Notes: generated from the sequence alone by a model not told the origin. A stretch of DNA of 19,579 bases from Suilimivivens sp963638365 (GCA_963638365.1 CAVHRK010000015.1:1-19579); one strand, 5' to 3'; shown: positions 7,443 to 15,102, numbered from the stretch's first letter. Numbers and translations are program-made.

Positions 7443-8696
7443 TTAGAAGATCCGGCGGATACCAAGAGGTGTACGGTAATTCACATCGGAAATCTTAATA
7501 CCGGTCTTGGCGGTGGACGCATGAACAATCTGTCCGTTACCAATATAGATTGCCACATGTCCGGAATAACAGATGATGTCACCCGGCTGTGCATTGGCAA
7601 GTCCGTCTACGGCGGTTCCCACACTTCGGTCACCGGCAGATGAATGCGGCAGGCTTACACCGAAGTTCGCATAGACACTCATAACGAATCCGGAACAGTC
7701 CGTACCATTCGTCAGGCTCGATCCACCGTATACATACGGGTTGCCGACGAACTGGCAGGCATAGCTTGCAACCGACTGGCCAAGTGCGCTTCCTCCTGTT
7801 GCATAAACAACCGGAGCTTCACTTGTCGTAGAGGAGCTTTCACTCTGTGTTGCCTTACGGTTCTTCTCTTCTGCCTTCCGTGCAGCCTCTAAAGCGGCCT
7901 TACGTTCTGCTTCTTCCTTGGCAAGACGGGCTTCCTCTTCTTCCCTGGATTCTGCTTTTACAAATTCGGTGGATAAGGTAACGTAGTCAAGGGATACATA
8001 GCCATCACCTTCCTCGATATTAACCTTAACCCAGTTATCTAATTCTTCCGTAACAAGGAGCTGATCCTGAATCGGAACAAGACCAAGTACGGTAGCATCT
8101 AACGAAGGCTCTTCACGAACCTTTAAGGTCGTTGTCGTAACGGTTGCGATCCGGTTGCCTACTTCTTTTGCAAGGGCAACAGCGTCATCACCGGTGACAC
8201 AGTATTCTGCTTTAACATAACCGGTTACGGAACCGGATGTGATCTTATACCAGCCGTTGTCTTCTTCAATGAATTCACCGACGGACTTATCATAAAGCTT
8301 GCCGAGGATCTCTCCTTCTTCGCTCGGAATGCTCCGCACATTCACGTAGTCATTCACCTGTGCGATTACAAGAGACTTAAATCCCTCTTCTTCTTTCTTA
8401 TTTGCAATTTCCCGTTCCTTTTCATTAACGGTCTTCGTTGTCGTTGCTTCAGCGGTTTCCTTTACTTCCTTACGGGAAGTTTTCGGAATACTGTTATTAC
8501 TGACGGTATCGTCCTTTTCATCCTGTATGTTCTTAACGCTCGTTCCCTCGGATGCCAGATAAAAATCCACTCCGGCAGAAGGAAGTCCGGTAGATTCTTT
8601 TGCCTGTGTATCTATCGTCATGCCATTTAACAGAAGCATGGATGCAAAGCCAAATGCCATAAAACGTACCGGCATTTTTCTCTTTCTCTGTTGCAT
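7443..8696 (-). CDS. Secreted SH3b-NlpC/P60 cell-wall hydrolase
   Basis: This is an exported peptidoglycan hydrolase, probably a gamma-D-glutamyl-diamino acid endopeptidase that trims wall stem peptides. From ATG 8696 (417 residues) a basic signal peptide ends near TQA/KE (about residue 32). A polar linker follows, then two SH3b domains at about 109-166 (YVNVRSIPS) and 183-241 (TLKVREEPS). A highly charged E/A/K helical linker runs at about 246-285. The NlpC/P60 domain at about 305-417 carries the nucleophile C334 in TDCSGFV, H380 in GHVAIYIG and H392 in VHAS. GGAGG five bases upstream fixes this start. Longer in-frame starts up to 8789 run into the promoter at 8761-8789 and so cannot be translated from it. 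It forms its own transcription unit with a strong promoter and terminator. Confidence 0.94.
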   Translation of the reverse strand: MQQRKRKMPVRFMAFGFASMLLLNGMTIDTQAKESTGLPSAGVDFYLASEGTSVKNIQDEKDDTVSNNSIPKTSRKEVKETAEATTTKTVNEKEREIANKKEEEGFKSLVIAQVNDYVNVRSIPSEEGEILGKLYDKSVGEFIEEDNGWYKITSGSVTGYVKAEYCVTGDDAVALAKEVGNRIATVTTTTLKVREEPSLDATVLGLVPIQDQLLVTEELDNWVKVNIEEGDGYVSLDYVTLSTEFVKAESREEEEARLAKEEAERKAALEAARKAEEKNRKATQSESSSTTSEAPVVYATGGSALGQSVASYACQFVGNPYVYGGSSLTNGTDCSGFVMSVYANFGVSLPHSSAGDRSVGTAVDGLANAQPGDIICYSGHVAIYIGNGQIVHASTAKTGIKISDVNYRTPLGIRRIF

Positions 8697-8760
8697 GATA
8701 TCCTCCATAATATTCATAAACCCTGTTATAATTGTTACAAAATTATTACGTTCGTTAACA

Positions 8761-8789
8761 AATATAACACTTTTCCTCTTCCATGTCAA
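8761..8789 (-). promoter_or_regulatory. Consensus sigma-A promoter of the NlpC/P60 gene
   Basis: On the minus strand: perfect -35 TTGACA (8784-8789), a 17-base spacer, and TATATT (8761-8766) preceded by TGT. The predicted start is near 8754, leaving a leader of about 57 bases. This is one of the best promoters in the window. Confidence 0.88.
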
Positions 8790-8812
8790 ATGCTGGTAAA
8801 ATGTTCCAGCAC

Positions 8813-9724
8813 TTACTTCTGATTGAGATAGGCTTCTACGGAGGTAATGGCGTTAGCGCCATCCGCAATGGCGGTCACAATCTGGCGGAGCTTTTTCGTC
8901 CGGATATCACCTGCGGCAAAGATTCCCGGCTTCTTCGTCACACCGTCTTCCCCTGCAATGAGATATCCCTTTTCGTCGCAGACATCCATTCCCAGCAGTA
9001 ACTGGCTTACCGGCACAATGCCAACGGCAATAAATACGCCGTCCACCGGAAGATCCTGTGTTTCTTCCGTTTTCACATTTTTTAACGCAAGCGCCTCTAC
9101 CTGATCTTCACCCTTGATTTCCGTTGCAACCGTATCCCACAGAATTTCCACATTGGAAAGGGCCCGCAGTGCTTCCTGTAAAGACTTTGCGGCACGAAGC
9201 TCGTCTCTTCTGTGGATCAGATAGACCTTCGCACAGTTTCTTGCAAGAAAAATGGCATCCTCGACTGCCACATCACCGCCGCCGACAACCGCCACCGTAC
9301 GGTTTCTGAAAAAGGCTCCGTCACAGGTTGCACAATAGGATACGCCCATTCCGGCAAGCTCTTCTTCACCCGGAATGTTCAGCTTTGCATGCTCTGCGCC
9401 CATCGCTGCCACAACCGTTTTCGTTTTGAGTTCACCCTTGGAGGTGGTGACAAGATATCCGTCTCCGATCTCTTCCACACGGAGCACCTCTGCCTCCTGA
9501 AATTCACAGGAAAGTCCGTCCGCATGCTCTCGGAAGCGCATCCCCAGATCAAAGCCGTTGATTCCCGGAAAGCCCGGATAATTATCTACTTCATAGGTTG
9601 TTAAGACCTGCCCGCCGCTCATGGTACTCTGCTCTACCGTAATGGCACTAAGTCCTGCTCTTTTTGCATAAATCGAAGCTGCAAGTCCCGCAGGACCTGC
9701 TCCGATGATTACTACATCATACAT
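8813..9724 (-). CDS. trxB: Thioredoxin reductase (NADPH, FAD)
   Basis: This low-molecular-weight flavoprotein transfers electrons from NADPH to thioredoxin. The protein has 303 residues, the usual length. FAD motif GAGPAG is at residues 8-13 and the redox pair CATC at 131-134. The NADPH-binding GGGDVAVED is at 148-156, the phosphate-contacting HRR at 171-173, and the second FAD motif AAGDIR at 270-275. All key residues are present. GAAGGGA upstream of ATG 9724 is the ribosome site. It follows the SDR gene by 15 bases and is probably cotranscribed with it; no terminator is seen after its stop, and the next promoter begins within 25 bases. No thioredoxin gene lies nearby. Related ferredoxin-dependent reductases exist in clostridia, but the HRR motif favours NADPH. 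Confidence 0.94.
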   Translation of the reverse strand: MYDVVIIGAGPAGLAASIYAKRAGLSAITVEQSTMSGGQVLTTYEVDNYPGFPGINGFDLGMRFREHADGLSCEFQEAEVLRVEEIGDGYLVTTSKGELKTKTVVAAMGAEHAKLNIPGEEELAGMGVSYCATCDGAFFRNRTVAVVGGGDVAVEDAIFLARNCAKVYLIHRRDELRAAKSLQEALRALSNVEILWDTVATEIKGEDQVEALALKNVKTEETQDLPVDGVFIAVGIVPVSQLLLGMDVCDEKGYLIAGEDGVTKKPGIFAAGDIRTKKLRQIVTAIADGANAITSVEAYLNQK

Positions 9725-9739
9725 GTTGTTCCCTTCTTT

Positions 9740-10459
9740 CTAAATCCAACCGCCATCCATCGTGATCACCTGACCGGTCAGATACGCCGGTGAATGAATC
9801 ACCTGCGAAATCATTTCTGCTGCTTCGGCGCAGGTTCCCATCCGGTCAGCCGGAATCTCTTCCTTCAATGCCTCACGCTCTTCTTCCGAAAAACAGCGGT
9901 TCATCTCTGTATCAATCACCCCAAACGCCACCGCATTGACCTGGATATTGCTCGGTGCCAGTTCCTTGGCAAGCGCCCTCGTAAAACTGTTGATTCCACC
10001 TTTCGAGGCGCTGTATGCGACCTCCATGGATGCACCGACATTTCCCCATACCGAAGAAACAAATAAAAGCTTCCCTTCTTTCCGGTGTATCATCTGTGGA
10101 ATCAGCTCATGGCTTAAATAAAAGCACGAATTGAGATTTGTATCGATCACACGGTTCCACTCTTCCAGCGTCATATCACTCAAAAGTCCGATATGGAAAA
10201 TTCCGGCATTGTGAATCAGCACGTCAATCTGTCCGGCCTGCTGCAGCATGGAAGTGACCTGCTGTGGATCCGAAACATCACAGGCATAAGCCTCGCAGGA
10301 AATACCGAACTCTTCCTTCAGTTCTTCTGCAAGCTGCCGGAGCTTTTCTATGGAATTTTTGCACACCAGACAAAGATCATAATCTTCAAAAGCAAGACGC
10401 CTTGCCACTGCTTCTCCGATCCCTCTGGATGCCCCTGTAATCAACGCACGTTTCCTCAT
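9740..10459 (-). CDS. FabG-like short-chain dehydrogenase/reductase
   Basis: This is an NAD(P)H-dependent oxidoreductase of the classical SDR type with 239 residues. The Rossmann motif TGASRGIG is at 8-15, NAG at 84-86 and N110. The catalytic serine is in VSS (135-136), with Y149 and K153 in YSASK, and the C-terminal MDGGW is typical. It looks like FabG (3-oxoacyl-ACP reductase), but no fatty-acid genes are near. Isolated FabG-like proteins of this size in Firmicutes are often assigned as the elongation factor P 5-aminopentanone reductase (YmfI), a plausible alternative I cannot settle. GGAGGAAGG precedes ATG 10459. It lies 40 bases after the metzincin-like gene and 15 before trxB, with no terminator in either gap. 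Confidence 0.85.
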   Translation of the reverse strand: MRKRALITGASRGIGEAVARRLAFEDYDLCLVCKNSIEKLRQLAEELKEEFGISCEAYACDVSDPQQVTSMLQQAGQIDVLIHNAGIFHIGLLSDMTLEEWNRVIDTNLNSCFYLSHELIPQMIHRKEGKLLFVSSVWGNVGASMEVAYSASKGGINSFTRALAKELAPSNIQVNAVAFGVIDTEMNRCFSEEEREALKEEIPADRMGTCAEAAEMISQVIHSPAYLTGQVITMDGGWI

Positions 10460-10499
10460 GCCTTCCTCCTAAACTGCCACTTCTGTTTCCGGCTTAACC

Positions 10500-11399
10500 T
10501 TACCGTTTTAACTGGGGGAACACATCAATTTCTTCTATATAATTGACCCAGCCTAAATGATATGCGGTAATCGGTGAAAGTTCATTCTGAATCTCACTGT
10601 TATTCAGGCGTCCTTTTCCATCCTTTACGGTGTACATGATCTCATCCGGATAAGCCTTTTTCACATATTCGCAAACCTCTTCCGTATACTCTGCATCCTC
10701 ATACAGGTCATGCGCCCCGAACAGATGCAGAATTTCATGTGCATAGACTGCCGGAACTTCCCCTGCAAACATCACAAGGCTTTCCTGTGGGTTATCCACA
10801 CCATCATAACAGATCGCATAGGTACTTCCCTTATGATTGACAAAAACAATCGTTGCAATTCCTTTTGCCTTATATTCCTTAGTGAGTGCCTGATAATCAA
10901 TCTGATCTTCGAGCCATCCGGCAATCTCCTCATCCAGTGCTTCTTCGTAATCTTCCCCATCCTTCAGGGAAAAGTTGATCCGTGCACTTCCTGTCAGATC
11001 TTCATATTCTTCAAAATCAACCACGAGATCGACTTTCTTATGGTAGCTTTTCGCCTCGGTTTCAATGTATTCTTTGGCAATTTCAAGATTCTTTAATGCT
11101 TTCTTCTTATCCCGGTCTGTCCATTTTGCATCCGGGGTATCCACAAAGAGACTGTAAACTAAATTCTTTCCCTCAAGGCTCTTTGCACTTCCAAGTTTAT
11201 AGCTGCTTCTCGGATTTCCAAGCTCTCCCGGCTCCGGTGTCGCCAAAGGCTCCTCACTTACTGTTGCCGTCGGTACCGGAGTCTGTTTCACACTTCCTTT
11301 TCCCGCTGCCTGTAACGGCATTCCGCAGACCGCCTCTGCTATAAGAACCGCGCCTAATCCCAACGCAGCAATTCTGATTCCTGACATAGATTTCCTCAC
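10500..11399 (-). CDS. Secreted metzincin-like zinc metalloprotease
   Basis: A probable secreted zinc peptidase of no family I can name. The 299-residue frame opens with a signal peptide (basic MRKSMSGIR, hydrophobic core to about 26, likely cleavage after LQA or AAG). A P/T-rich linker follows at about 38-62. The core at about 78-290 contains HEILHLFGAHD at 221-231, which fits the metzincin pattern HExxHxxGxxD with D231 as third ligand, as in snapalysin. DEIMYT at 253-258 could be the Met-turn. The start is uncertain: GTG 11399 has AGGA seven bases upstream and gives the better signal peptide, while ATG 11387 has GAGG six bases upstream. Its own promoter lies at 11470-11498, and SDR and trxB follow in the same direction. 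Substrate unknown. Confidence 0.78.
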   Translation of the reverse strand: MRKSMSGIRIAALGLGAVLIAEAVCGMPLQAAGKGSVKQTPVPTATVSEEPLATPEPGELGNPRSSYKLGSAKSLEGKNLVYSLFVDTPDAKWTDRDKKKALKNLEIAKEYIETEAKSYHKKVDLVVDFEEYEDLTGSARINFSLKDGEDYEEALDEEIAGWLEDQIDYQALTKEYKAKGIATIVFVNHKGSTYAICYDGVDNPQESLVMFAGEVPAVYAHEILHLFGAHDLYEDAEYTEEVCEYVKKAYPDEIMYTVKDGKGRLNNSEIQNELSPITAYHLGWVNYIEEIDVFPQLKR

Positions 11400-11469
11400 A
11401 ATTCTTTCCTATAATATGAATATGGCTTTTATACCTATTCTCTCTCCTCAAGATAACAATATCCATACG

Positions 11470-11498
11470 ATGATAACAAAATACCATCTGAATTGCAA
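11470..11498 (-). promoter_or_regulatory. Sigma-A promoter of the metzincin-SDR-trxB unit
   Basis: On the minus strand: -35 TTGCAA (11493-11498), a 17-base spacer, and -10 TATCAT (11470-11475) preceded by TGT. The predicted start is near 11463, giving a leader of about 64 bases. No strong terminator separates it from the upstream kinase gene. Confidence 0.68.
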
Positions 11499-11533
11499 CC
11501 GCTAAAAAACGCGCAAATGTATCAAAAAACCAA

Positions 11534-12028
11534 TCAGACAAATTTTTCTGCCAGCTCGGCAACGACCTCCCGGATCATCTTTCCTTCACAATTCAGGGTA
11601 ATATCGGCATATTTCTCATACAATGGTGTACGTTCCTCATAAAGATCCTTTAACGTCTGCCCCTCTTTCAATGCCACACCGCGCTCCTGCAGATCGCCGA
11701 GACGCTCTGCCACCGCCTCATAGGAAAGCTGAAGATAAACCACGCTGCCGATCTCCTTAAGATGCTCCATTGCTTTCGCACTATAGACCACGCTTCCCCC
11801 TGTCGCAATCACAGTCCTGTCACAGCAAAGAGAGGCATTGATCTCGCCTTCCACCTGCAAAAATCCATCCGTGCCCTTTTCCTCAATGATTTCGTGAAGC
11901 ATCTTCCCGGTTCTTTCCTGAATCACCAGGTCACTATCCATAAAGTGATAGCCAAGCTTTTTGGCAATCACAACACCTACTGTACTTTTGCCCGCACCGG
12001 GCATTCCGATCAAAACAAGATTGTTCAA
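11534..12028 (-). CDS. Shikimate-kinase-like P-loop kinase
   Basis: A small P-loop kinase of the shikimate kinase fold with 164 residues. Walker A is GMPGAGKS (8-15), the substrate-site pair DSD is at 31-33, ATGG at 75-78, and the lid/adenine segment ERTPLYEKYAD at 132-142. By overall pattern it would phosphorylate shikimate in aromatic amino acid synthesis. However, the normal FRxxE motif, whose arginine contacts shikimate, reads FLQVE at 56-60, and GGG is GGS. The true substrate is therefore open. TTG 12028 is used because it gives the usual family length. An in-frame ATG at 12091 overlaps the promoter -10 (12080-12085) and would lie upstream of the transcript start. AAAGGA is 10 bases before the TTG. 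No other aro genes are nearby. Confidence 0.8.
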   Translation of the reverse strand: MNNLVLIGMPGAGKSTVGVVIAKKLGYHFMDSDLVIQERTGKMLHEIIEEKGTDGFLQVEGEINASLCCDRTVIATGGSVVYSAKAMEHLKEIGSVVYLQLSYEAVAERLGDLQERGVALKEGQTLKDLYEERTPLYEKYADITLNCEGKMIREVVAELAEKFV

Positions 12029-12079
12029 TGTATGTCCGTCCTTTCTCTTTGCATTTCCACTTTTAAACGCTATGCCCCC

Positions 12080-12108
12080 AGTATAAATCATGTAGCTTCT
12101 TTGTACAA
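12080..12108 (-). promoter_or_regulatory. Promoter of the shikimate-kinase-like gene
   Basis: On the minus strand: -35 TTGTAC (12103-12108), a 17-base spacer, -10 TATACT (12080-12085). The start is predicted near 12073, downstream of the longest-frame ATG at 12091, which supports the TTG start at 12028. Confidence 0.65.
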
Positions 12109-12142
12109 CCGTTACTCTGACGAAAACCTGTTACGTCGATTT

Positions 12143-12154
12143 TGCTCCGGAGCA
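12143..12154. promoter_or_regulatory. Perfect 12-bp palindrome between divergent genes
   Basis: TGCTCCGGAGCA is a perfect inverted repeat without a loop. It lies between the two divergent promoters, about 22 bases upstream of the plus-strand extended -10. It could be an operator for a dimeric regulator; no known consensus is recognised. Confidence 0.35.
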
Positions 12155-12175
12155 TATACGGTTTCATCTGAATTG

Positions 12176-12184
12176 TGATATGAT
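12176..12184 (+). promoter_or_regulatory. Possible extended -10 promoter of the pseudouridine synthase gene
   Basis: TGATATGAT fits TGn plus a -10 hexamer, with no clear -35. The predicted start near 12191 would give a leader of about 58 bases to the ATG at 12249. Confidence 0.45.
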
Positions 12185-12248
12185 GTTAGTGCCTGAGCGC
12201 CAGGTAAACGACCATATGGACATAGAATACTTAGAAAGAGAGTTCTTC

Positions 12249-13196
12249 ATGGAACGGACACTTACCTACAAAATCGACAATTCCATACCGCCCCTGCCGG
12301 TCAGTCAGTTTTTGAGGCAGAAGGGCTTCTCCATGCAGAGCCTCACGCAGTTAAAAAAGGATCCTGCTGCCGTATTGGCAGACGGAATGCCCTGTTTCAT
12401 GAATCATGTACTGCAGCCGGGAGAGGTACTGACGATTCACATTCTGGAAGAGCACTCCTCAGAAAAGATTCCTCCGATGGATCTGCCTTTGGATATTGTT
12501 TATGAGGATGAAGATCTGATGGTGATTAATAAGCCTGCCGGAATGCCGATCCATCCTTCCATGAACAATTACTACAACTCTCTCGCTAACGGACTTGCCT
12601 ACTACTTTGCACAGCAGAACTGTCCTTTTGTCTTCCGCTGCATCAACCGTCTGGACCGGGATACCTCCGGGCTTACACTCATTGCCAAGCACTCCGCGAG
12701 CGGTGGAATGCTCTCCACAATGATTGCCAACAAGACCACCTCCGGCATCACAAGGGAATACCTTGCCATCGTAAAAGGATCCGTCACTCCGCCGGAAGGC
12801 ACCATTACCGCGCCCCTTGCCCGAAAAGAGGGGTCGATCATTGAGCGGACCGTGGATTTTGAAAAAGGAGAAAATGCCATCACCCATTACAAGGTTCTGG
12901 ATGAAAAAAACGGGCACAGCCTGGTCTCCCTGATCTTAGAGACCGGCCGCACCCATCAGATACGGATTCATATGAAATATCTGGGCTATCCTCTCATCGG
13001 AGATTATCTCTATAATCCCGATATGGAATTCATCAGGCGTCAGGCACTCCATGCCTGGAAATTGTCCTTCCGTCATCCCATCACCGGAGAAGAGCTGCAT
13101 TTTACGGCTCCGCTGCCGGAGGATATGGAGGCGGTGGCTGGAGCGAGGATATGGGAAACAGAACACCAGGCTTCCGCCTCAAACCTCATAAAATAA
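12249..13196 (+). CDS. RluA-family 23S rRNA/tRNA pseudouridine synthase
   Basis: This enzyme isomerises uridine to pseudouridine in structured RNA. The 315-residue protein has an N-terminal S4-like part at about 1-65. The catalytic domain starts at DIVYEDEDLMVINKPAGM (82-99). The active-site block is NRLDRDTSG at 133-141, with D136 as the catalytic aspartate. The usual HRLD histidine is asparagine here, a variation known in RluD-like paralogues of Gram-positive bacteria. GRTHQIRIH, near residues 234-242, and GDYLY follow as expected. ATG 12249 is chosen because of the purine-rich AGAAAGAGAG upstream; an ATG at 12216 or a start at 12180 would add up to 23 residues without a ribosome site. The exact target position (RluD- or RluC-like) cannot be told. 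It converges on the zinc-ribbon gene. Confidence 0.9.
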   Translation: MERTLTYKIDNSIPPLPVSQFLRQKGFSMQSLTQLKKDPAAVLADGMPCFMNHVLQPGEVLTIHILEEHSSEKIPPMDLPLDIVYEDEDLMVINKPAGMPIHPSMNNYYNSLANGLAYYFAQQNCPFVFRCINRLDRDTSGLTLIAKHSASGGMLSTMIANKTTSGITREYLAIVKGSVTPPEGTITAPLARKEGSIIERTVDFEKGENAITHYKVLDEKNGHSLVSLILETGRTHQIRIHMKYLGYPLIGDYLYNPDMEFIRRQALHAWKLSFRHPITGEELHFTAPLPEDMEAVAGARIWETEHQASASNLIK

Positions 13197-13199
13197 AAA

Positions 13200-13236
13200 G
13201 ACAGGCTCATGAGTTTCTGCCCATGAGCCCTCTGTC
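13200..13236 (-). terminator. Terminator of the DUF2752-zinc ribbon operon
   Basis: The arms GGCTCATG and CATGAGCC pair, extended by GACAG/CTGTC across a small bulge. On the minus strand the hairpin is followed by TTTTTATTTT, so it serves the minus-strand gene ending at 13251. There is no T run on the plus strand, so termination of the convergent gene is less sure. Confidence 0.78.
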
Positions 13237-13250
13237 AATATCCAGTCCGG

Positions 13251-14618
13251 TTAAATTTCAAAATCGGTATGTCTAACAATATACTTATTCATACGAACCC
13301 TTCCCCAAGGTGCATATATGCCACAGGTGATCAGGGATAACAATAATATAATAATATATTCTCCAAGGAATCCCAGACCCGTACCACTAAAGATCAATCT
13401 TCTGCAATTGATCACCTGATGCTTGGTATCCCATTTCTGAAGCATTACCATTACCCAGGGGAATGCAAGTCCACAGGTAATCATCAATAAAAGTCCTGCA
13501 ACTAATCCATATCCAAAGTAAGCAAAACTTCCTCCATCAAAATAAGATTCATTTCCATTTTCTACAATCGGTTCTCCTTCGATAAAGGTATGACTCAGTT
13601 CCCACTTTCTTAATGCTACATGTGCAAAAAACGAATAAATACCCAGTGTAATAACCGTAAGAATTACCCACAAAATCCAATGCCCTAATAAAGAAGCCCC
13701 GGTTCCTGTGAAGGTAAGACGTTTTCCATTGATTACCGTATGGCTGACTCTCCATTTATATACCTTACAAATCATCCACGGTGCTGCAATACCACAGGTA
13801 ATTCCCGATACCAGAGTCGATAAAAGCGTATATCCCAATAACTCCAGACCCGATCCATCAAATTGGGAATTTTCCGGATCTACTATTCCTGCTCTTTCCA
13901 AGTCTTTCGTTGTTGCATACTTTGCTTTATAATCCTGATAATATTTCTTATAAGAAGTAACTGCTTCCGATGGGTTAAACGGAGAATCCATAGGCTGATT
14001 TCCGATAACAATTCTTGAAAGAAATTCCAATCCAAGAATCACAGATACAAGACCACAGATTCCTGCCATAACACTCCATCCCAATGCAATTCCCAGACAG
14101 GATAACGCTGCCAGAAAGGTTCCCGCCGGAGCAATCCATGTATAAATCTTGGTCATATCCTTCTTTTTTACTGCTATGTATACAAGTCCTGCAGTTGCTC
14201 CTATTGTCACGATTACAAATATAATTTTTAAAACAGCTACAATCACTCTGAAAACAACTCCGACGCCCGGAATTGCTCCAAATAATCCCCCAAGGATCCC
14301 TGTGATAACCCACAGTCCCAAGGGCATTAATGCTGCAAATGGTGCAAATCTTTCCATATTTTCCATCGTCAGATATTCTTTCCAATTGATCTTTTCATCT
14401 TCTCCAGACATTTCCGGACCGCTTCCGTCACCAGCCGTATAAAAAGATTGTTGCCGGTACTGCTGTTGGCTCTCCTGCTGTGCATTTTCATGAACTGTAC
14501 TTCCAGCAGCTTCCTCTCCGTAATTTGCTTCCTGTTCTTTTTCTGCTACCGGTTGTCCACATACCGAACAGAACTTTGCACCATCATCCAGTTGATGACC
14601 ACACTTTGAACAAAACAT
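13251..14618 (-). CDS. Zinc-ribbon polytopic membrane protein with DUF898-like repeats
   Basis: Function unknown. The 455-residue protein starts with a zinc ribbon, C3-x2-C6 and C17-x2-C20 (FCSKCG, FCSVCG). A Q/E-rich flexible linker extends to about 75, then four or five membrane helices at about 92-205. A cytosolic segment at about 215-252 follows. The C-terminal half (253-453) consists of two copies of about 95 residues, each made of two half-units. Each half-unit has a helix ending in ITxGI or ITLGI, a P-W or similar turn, KW, then SHT/KHQ/RHT. This resembles the DUF898 (YjgN-like) family. GGAGG precedes ATG 14618. The DUF2752 gene ends 13 bases upstream, so the two are almost certainly one operon. 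GC is visibly lower than in the flanking housekeeping genes. Confidence 0.82.
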   Translation of the reverse strand: MFCSKCGHQLDDGAKFCSVCGQPVAEKEQEANYGEEAAGSTVHENAQQESQQQYRQQSFYTAGDGSGPEMSGEDEKINWKEYLTMENMERFAPFAALMPLGLWVITGILGGLFGAIPGVGVVFRVIVAVLKIIFVIVTIGATAGLVYIAVKKKDMTKIYTWIAPAGTFLAALSCLGIALGWSVMAGICGLVSVILGLEFLSRIVIGNQPMDSPFNPSEAVTSYKKYYQDYKAKYATTKDLERAGIVDPENSQFDGSGLELLGYTLLSTLVSGITCGIAAPWMICKVYKWRVSHTVINGKRLTFTGTGASLLGHWILWVILTVITLGIYSFFAHVALRKWELSHTFIEGEPIVENGNESYFDGGSFAYFGYGLVAGLLLMITCGLAFPWVMVMLQKWDTKHQVINCRRLIFSGTGLGFLGEYIIILLLSLITCGIYAPWGRVRMNKYIVRHTDFEI

Positions 14619-14631
14619 TTTCTCCGCCTCC

Positions 14632-15009
14632 TTAGATTGTGTTTCTTACATATGCGTACCCACTGATTACAATCAGTAATCCGATTAACACGACATATTC
14701 CCATGTATAAAATTCTTCACCCTTATGTAATTCTTCACGAATTAACCGGTAAAGCAAATACAGGCATATAAGTGGTAATATAGTAAGACTTAGAAAATTA
14801 TACTGTAAAGCCTCCTTAAAGTTTCCTTTCCAAATCTCCACGATAGCCCTAGTCATTCCACATCCCGGACATTTCCACCCGGTTATTTTGTAAAACAAAC
14901 AGGGAATCCCATAACCTGTGGCTAAAACAACACCAAGGTAAATTCCTCCTAAAATTAAAATAAATCCTATCTGTTTTAACAACCTTACAACGATACCCTT
15001 TTCTCTCAC
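14632..15009 (-). CDS. DUF2752 membrane protein with CPGCGMTR motif
   Basis: A small membrane protein of unknown function, 125 residues from GTG 15009. It has three membrane helices (about 12-32, 72-90, 100-120). Between the first two lies WKCPGCGMTRA (46-55) and then KGNFKEALQYN (61-71), the hallmark of DUF2752; C47 and C50 could bind a metal or be redox-active. I chose GTG 15009 because AAGGA lies five bases upstream. The promoter at 15026-15054 predicts a transcript start at 15019, so the ATG at 15024 would be untranscribed. Longer frames run backwards through the tRNA-Gly gene and its terminator and are not real. The leader is therefore only about 10 bases. It is followed after 13 bases by the zinc-ribbon/DUF898 gene. 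Confidence 0.82.
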   Translation of the reverse strand: MREKGIVVRLLKQIGFILILGGIYLGVVLATGYGIPCLFYKITGWKCPGCGMTRAIVEIWKGNFKEALQYNFLSLTILPLICLYLLYRLIREELHKGEEFYTWEYVVLIGLLIVISGYAYVRNTI

Positions 15010-15025
15010 AGTTTTCCTTATCATC

Positions 15026-15054
15026 TGTATATTTGTTGTATTTCTGAATGTAAA
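15026..15054 (-). promoter_or_regulatory. Promoter of the DUF2752-zinc ribbon operon
   Basis: On the minus strand: -35 TTTACA (15049-15054), a 17-base spacer, -10 TATACA (15026-15031). The -35 overlaps the last Ts of the tRNA terminator. The predicted start at 15019 gives the leader AAGGAAAACT directly before GTG. Confidence 0.7.
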
Positions 15055-15088
15055 AACGAGCGGAAGCCTGGATTTTACAGGTTTCCGC
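15052..15088 (-). terminator. Terminator of tRNA-Gly
   Basis: An 11-bp stem with one internal mismatch (15078-15088 with 15060-15070) and a 7-base loop, followed on the minus strand by TCGTTTTT. It lies 15 bases after the tRNA 3' end. Confidence 0.82.
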
Positions 15089-15102
15089 ATCCAAATAATA
15101 AG

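Noticed and set aside
11485..12175. The 11-mer CATCTGAATTG occurs at both ends of the shikimate-kinase-like gene (11485-11495, 12165-12175)
   Set aside because: It is short and has no extended similarity or duplicated target, so it is not evidence of an insertion; one copy is partly the -35 region of a promoter.
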